Origin: Candidatus Aenigmatarchaeota archaeon
GTDB taxonomy: Archaea > Aenigmatarchaeota > Aenigmatarchaeia > GW2011-AR5 > JACRAC01
DNA length: 33,842 bases
NCBI GenBank assembly: GCA_016213555.1
Contig: JACRAC010000002.1
Location: 1-33,842, forward strand
Direction of reading: 5' to 3'
Every line of letters starts with the position of its first letter. Within the stretch, counting starts at the first letter, position 1. The notes under the pieces were generated by a model. The model searched no databases and was not told the DNA's origin. It saw only the letters and a list, made by a program, of their open reading frames with translations. The position numbers and the translations under genes are program-made. Below, piece by piece: positions 30,438-33,842 of the stretch.

Positions 30438-30932
30438 TTATAGCATAGGTAACACAAACTCTCCTCCACTTGGATAAGGTGCTTTAACTCTTTTAATCTC
30501 AATGCCTTTTGTTTTCCAGAATATTTCAGCTAACTTTCTTGTAGCTTCTAACAGATCTTCAGATACTTTCTTATCAGTTCCTTGCTTAACTTTGCTGCAT
30601 AATTTCATAATATTCCAAACTAGTTCATGAAGATCAGGATATTCTTTCAGATGTTCTGGCTTGAAATAATCTCCCCATAATATTCTTGCTTCATGCTTGA
30701 CAATTTCAGCATGTTCTTCCTTGACCATTACATGTCTAAAAAAAGTATTTCTAAACTCAGCATCATGAGTCTTATGATTTTTCTCCAAATCATGCATAAG
30801 ATCTATCATTCTTATTACAGTATGTGCCGCAACTTGCATTCTATGAGGATCATAAATTCCACAAGGTACATCACAATGAGCATTTACCTCTTGTATATTT
30901 AATTTATCAAGAAATGTTCCAATAAGACTCAT
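30438..30932 (-). CDS. sodN: Nickel superoxide dismutase precursor
   Basis: 164 residues. The nickel hook HCDVPCGIYDP begins at residue 19, so an 18-residue leader must be cut to free His1; Cys2 and Cys6 (here Cys20, Cys24) then bind nickel. RMQVAAHTVIRMIDLM and the following helices match the four-helix bundle, and the end (KAPYPSGG) is family-like. It disproportionates superoxide. It forms an operon with the S26 protease. The ATG at 30932 follows an AT-rich region shared with the divergent gene at 30993. Confidence 0.95.
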   Translation of the reverse strand: MSLIGTFLDKLNIQEVNAHCDVPCGIYDPHRMQVAAHTVIRMIDLMHDLEKNHKTHDAEFRNTFFRHVMVKEEHAEIVKHEARILWGDYFKPEHLKEYPDLHELVWNIMKLCSKVKQGTDKKVSEDLLEATRKLAEIFWKTKGIEIKRVKAPYPSGGEFVLPML

Positions 30933-30992
30933 ATTTATGAATATATAATTTACTTATTTAAAGATCATTTTGAATATCTTTTTAGTGGTTAT

Positions 30993-31289
30993 ATGAAAGG
31001 CTATAGAAAGCCAATCAAAGTACTTGAAAAGCCAAAAGAACTGCCTGTAGTAGTTTTTGTTAATGTACCCTACGAAAAAGGCGATCAAGAACAAAGACTT
31101 GACAGAGTTGTAAAATTATTAGATCATCTAACAGAATATCAAACTATTCATAACATAGATACTGCTGGAAAATTTGACCAAAAAATGGCTTACGATGCTC
31201 TTTTAAGATTTAGAACTTCAGAAGAAGCTGAAGCTTATTTAAAACAAGCCCAAGGAAAATTTCCTGAATACAAGTTTAGAATCTCATAA
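30993..31289 (+). CDS. Hypothetical protein, 98 residues
   Basis: Not recognised. Soluble; a basic, Pro-rich start (MKGYRKPIKVLEKPKELP), a strand (VVVFVNVPY), then two charged helices (QRLDRVVKLLDHLTEYQ; EEAEAYLKQAQGKF). It could be a small alpha/beta protein. It is divergent from nickel SOD with 60 bases between starts, and converges with the next gene two bases away. Confidence 0.6.
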   Translation: MKGYRKPIKVLEKPKELPVVVFVNVPYEKGDQEQRLDRVVKLLDHLTEYQTIHNIDTAGKFDQKMAYDALLRFRTSEEAEAYLKQAQGKFPEYKFRIS

Positions 31290-31291
31290 AA

Positions 31292-32161
31292 TCATTTAAA
31301 ACTTTTTATGCTTCTTGAATATTTTTCAACTTTTTCAGATAAATCATACCTCTTTTCAACATCTCCCAGAGCTTCAGAAACCTTTTTTGGCGTAAGCTTA
31401 TTTTTCTTTGTAAAATCCATGAATTTAACACATGTAAAGGATTTTCCTAATCCTCTAGGAACCATTGATTTCAAAGCTATAAAGAAAAAGATAGCTCTTG
31501 TTACATCATAAGCACTCAAATCTTTATTTTTCTTTTTCATTTCATCTACAAGTTCTTCAGTCTTTTTTATAAAATATTTGTCATCTTCATAATATTGGTA
31601 GTAAGGTCCTATCTCATTGTTTACAAAAGATTTTATCTGTCTTGTAGCAGGTATAGCACTTTTTCCTCTACCTATAGAATGTAACCAAATAATAACTTTT
31701 GTTTGTCTTACATTGGAAACATCCTCATCCTCAGCTATTTCATCTATAAATTCCGCTGTTGTAGCATCATCTTTTGTAAGTTTATCAATATCCTGTATTA
31801 CCTTTCTTCTGTCAAAAAATCTTCCAAGCCCTTTTATAGAAGCAGTAATTCTAAAAAGTTCTTTCAATAAATTATTTATAAAAACTTTGTCTTCTTCCTC
31901 CATTTTTTCCATTTTCTTCTTTAAAATCTTTTCAATTTCCTTTGATAAATCATCGCCAGTTAGCTTGTTTACCTTTTCAAGCTTTAGCAACCCATCTTTT
32001 TTAAAATATCCTAAAAGCACGTTAGTGTCAGCTTCGCTTCTACCGCCACCGATAAGAGCAACTTGAACAAATTTATCCCAAATATTCTGACCATTAATTT
32101 TTTCAACAGGCTCTTTTACAGTCCATTTCACAACATCTTCAAACCCTACAGGAATGTCCAT
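31292..32161 (-). CDS. Hypothetical helical protein, about 289 residues
   Basis: Not recognised. It is helix-rich and charged, with VALIGGGRSEADTNVLLGYF near the N-terminus and a long Lys/Glu stretch (ILKKKMEKMEEEDK). The sequence RQTKVIIWLHSIGRGKSAIP and a C-terminal KSMVPRGLGKSFTCVKFMDF are the most distinctive parts. The open frame begins at TTG 32200; a TATA-like TATTTAAAT at 32211-32219 would start transcription after that codon, so I chose the ATG at 32161. There is no membrane span. A distant helix-hairpin-helix or DNA-binding fold is possible but not shown. Confidence 0.5.
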   Translation of the reverse strand: MDIPVGFEDVVKWTVKEPVEKINGQNIWDKFVQVALIGGGRSEADTNVLLGYFKKDGLLKLEKVNKLTGDDLSKEIEKILKKKMEKMEEEDKVFINNLLKELFRITASIKGLGRFFDRRKVIQDIDKLTKDDATTAEFIDEIAEDEDVSNVRQTKVIIWLHSIGRGKSAIPATRQIKSFVNNEIGPYYQYYEDDKYFIKKTEELVDEMKKKNKDLSAYDVTRAIFFFIALKSMVPRGLGKSFTCVKFMDFTKKNKLTPKKVSEALGDVEKRYDLSEKVEKYSRSIKSFK

Positions 32162-32248
32162 CACTAAATTTGGATAGAAAAGACTATAAAGTGTTGGCAA
32201 ATTTTATTCATTTAAATAGTTATTTCTTGTAAATAGTTACAGATACAT

Positions 32249-33148
32249 ATGGTTGCAATGAAAGGAGTTAGACCTAGTATAGATGTTTACAAAGTACTAT
32301 TACCAAGTCTAGAGGCAAGAGAATATAGTCTTGTTGAAGATCGAGAAGCTATTGAACGACATTATAGAGGTGAACCTATAAGTTGTACAACAGGATTTGA
32401 AAGAAATAGAGAGAGAGTAAGAAGTTCCTTGGTAAATTTATTTGATGATATTTGGGAAGAATATGGATTGCCTAGAGAAAATATTATAGAATACGGTTCT
32501 GGAGCAACAGGTTACTATGATGCTTTTTTAAGACCAAGAAATATTAAGAATTGGTTACAAATAGAGATAAATCCTACAGCTATAGCCGAAAATAGAAGAA
32601 GAAACCCAAGAGCAAATATTGTTGAAGGCTCCTATAATGATATACAATATAAAAACGTTCCTATGATAACAGGACTGTCTTCTTTTGATACATCAGAAAA
32701 TCTTTATCACGCAATGAATCAAGTTGCAACAGCTCTAGAATCAGGAGGTTATTTTCTTCATGTGCAAGATGTAAGACCAGGAGTAACAACAGTACTAAAT
32801 TATCTACATAAAAAAGGAATAAATTCAAAAACATTTTTAGGTCCTTCTAAAGTTGTATGTGGTGATATGCTTGCTGTGATTAATGGAAACCCAGTTCCTA
32901 CAGTAGATATTTTTAGAGATGCTTTAGGTGATGCTATAAAATCTCAGCCAAACCTTGATTTAGTTGAAAACACGTATTTTACATTAATAGAAAGTAATGG
33001 AAAACTTACTTATGAAGTATACGATGCAAATGTGTATTTGGAAATACCTTTACACAATCTTTTGTCGTTTGGAGATATTGATGAAGTTGGTCACCTAATA
33101 GGAAGAAGAGAAGTGTGTGTTTTGGCAACAATAGCTAGAAAGAAATAA
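32249..33148 (+). CDS. Class I SAM-dependent methyltransferase-like protein
   Basis: 299 residues. IIEYGSGATGYYDAFL is a motif I-like Gly-rich loop, WLQIEINPTAIAENRRRN supplies the acidic end of strand 2, NIVEGSYNDI strand 3, and ESGGYFLHVQDVRPG strand 5. Residues 1-85 form a helical extension. The substrate is unknown. ATG at 32249, with a second in-frame ATG three codons later. It is followed by the aldo/keto reductase gene after 33 bases. Confidence 0.7.
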   Translation: MVAMKGVRPSIDVYKVLLPSLEAREYSLVEDREAIERHYRGEPISCTTGFERNRERVRSSLVNLFDDIWEEYGLPRENIIEYGSGATGYYDAFLRPRNIKNWLQIEINPTAIAENRRRNPRANIVEGSYNDIQYKNVPMITGLSSFDTSENLYHAMNQVATALESGGYFLHVQDVRPGVTTVLNYLHKKGINSKTFLGPSKVVCGDMLAVINGNPVPTVDIFRDALGDAIKSQPNLDLVENTYFTLIESNGKLTYEVYDANVYLEIPLHNLLSFGDIDEVGHLIGRREVCVLATIARKK

Positions 33149-33181
33149 TTGTTTTTAATAATTAGTTGTATAGCTAGTTCT

Positions 33182-33715
33182 ATGAAATATCGTGATTTTG
33201 GAAAAACCCAGAGTAAAGTATCTGAAGTAGGTATGGGTTGTTGGGCTATTGGAGGAAACGAATATGGTAATAGTTACGGTAGTACAGATGATTCTGATTC
33301 TATAAGAGCAATAAAAAGATCTGTTGAACTTGGCTGTAATTTTTTTGACACAGCAGATGTTTATGGACAAGGACATTCAGAAGAATTGCTTGGAATGGCT
33401 TTGAAAAAAGTGCGTGAAAAAGTTATAATTGCTACAAAGGTCGGCGGTTCTTATATGTATGGTGGTCAATGGGGTATGTCTAACTTTTCTGAAGAATACA
33501 TAAGATTTGCTCTAGAAAAAAGTTTACAAAGACTACAAACAAACTATATAGATATTTATCAACTTCATAACCCTTCATTAAATTTAATTAAAAAAGCTGA
33601 GATATTTAGTATTCTTAGAAAGCTACAAAAAGAAGGAAAGATAAAACATATAGGAATTTCTGTTCATACTCTAGAAGAAGGTGTGGCTGCTCTTAATTAC
33701 GTAGATGTTAACTGA
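33182..33715 (+). pseudogene. Aldo/keto reductase, cut by an insertion sequence
   Basis: From the ATG at 33182, 177 residues match the first half of aldo/keto reductases: MKYRDFGKTQSKVSEVGMG, FFDTADVYGQGHSEELLG (Asp and Tyr of the tetrad), VIIATKVGG (Lys) and IYQLHNP (His). Homologs have about 310 residues. The protein ends ALNYVDVN at TGA, where transposase sequence on the opposite strand begins (33708). All catalytic residues are present but the C-terminal cofactor site is lost. Confidence 0.82.
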
Positions 33716-33842
33716 CAGCCCATACGAGTCCACTACTTTGCTTGGCTCTAAATACTTGTAGTGGAGACAAATATTTAAGACTTGAGTGTGGTGTGCTGTT
33801 GTATTCTTTCTGAAATATTTTCAAGAGCTCATTGGTATGATC
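33708..33842 (-). mobile_element. End of an insertion sequence with transposase C-terminus
   Basis: Minus-strand frame running off the right edge: HTNELLKIFQKEYNSTPHSS, then LKYLSPLQVFRAKQ and a TAA at 33708-33710. YNSTPHSSLKYLSPLQVF is the C-terminal signature of rve-type DDE transposases (IS3/IS481-like). The stop lies at the IS end, and the sequence from about 33706 (TGTTAACTGACAGCCC) may be the terminal inverted repeat. Family assignment needs the rest of the element. Confidence 0.75.

Noticed and set aside
31292-32066. Plus-strand frames opposite the 31292-32161 gene and similar long antisense frames (1424-1735, 3095-3493, 4671-4982, 16398-16682, 17459-17749, 24904-25281)
   Set aside because: They mirror the codon pattern of clear genes on the other strand, have Ser/Phe/Ile-rich composition, and show no motifs or start signals.

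Overview
The window is AT-rich, gene-dense archaeal DNA. Archaeal signs are tRNA genes with bulge-helix-bulge introns, an ADP-forming acyl-CoA synthetase made of separate alpha and beta genes, archaeal families (DUF63, DUF929, DUF5654-like), TATA boxes, and GGTGA/GTGAT ribosome-binding sites. Many very small membrane or zinc-ribbon genes and short intergenic gaps suggest a DPANN-type (Woesearchaeota/Nanoarchaeota-like) genome; that placement is inferred. Two superoxide dismutases, a cupredoxin and thioredoxin-fold proteins imply oxygen exposure.

Layout. 1-6.6 kb: a heme-oxygenase-like diiron-type gene with an in-frame TAG; the ADP-forming acyl-CoA synthetase alpha and beta genes, 4 kb apart; two 11-12 residue Lys/Ala micro-ORFs; and a four-gene 2-oxoacid:ferredoxin oxidoreductase operon (gamma, delta, alpha, beta) that has lost its thiamine-diphosphate signatures and one iron-sulfur cluster. 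6.6-10.2 kb: a cysteine-rich membrane-anchored protein, a serine protease, and an oxidative-folding group (DUF929 thiol protein, TCCAP membrane protein, 42-residue CxxC protein, CARF-HTH regulator, glutaredoxin-like protein). 10.2-13.8 kb: tRNA-Ser(GCT) with two introns, histidine phosphatase, M32 carboxypeptidase, DUF63, and tRNA-Val(TAC) with a D-loop insertion. 13.7-15.0 kb: one 470-bp inversion has split a LAGLIDADG homing endonuclease and a DUF5654-like gene. 15.0-17.9 kb: an island beside tRNA-Glu(TTC), which has two introns, carrying a HEPN-like gene, YidD, a zinc ribbon and a lipoprotein. It holds one of two inverted, covarying double hairpins (the other lies just upstream of the tRNA) and ends in a 12-bp repeat of the tRNA 3' end. 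18-25 kb: Fe/Mn SOD, AlkD-like glycosylase, HAD phosphatase, an acyl-activating enzyme, phosphoglucose/phosphomannose isomerase and a cupredoxin. 25-34 kb: a DrrAB-type ABC exporter with a Walker A frameshift, a solitary RnfD/NqrB-like protein, a radical SAM protein, fused remnants of an M49-like peptidase and a YbhB protein, nickel SOD with its maturation protease, a methyltransferase, and an aldo/keto reductase cut by an insertion sequence.

Two themes stand out. First, six genes or gene pairs are broken (stop, frameshift, inversion, deletion fusion, IS insertion), pointing to genome erosion, a mixed metagenomic assembly, or both. Second, several structured elements look new: the TPP-less oxidoreductase complex, the inverted covarying hairpins, heavily interrupted tRNAs and the Lys/Ala micro-ORFs.
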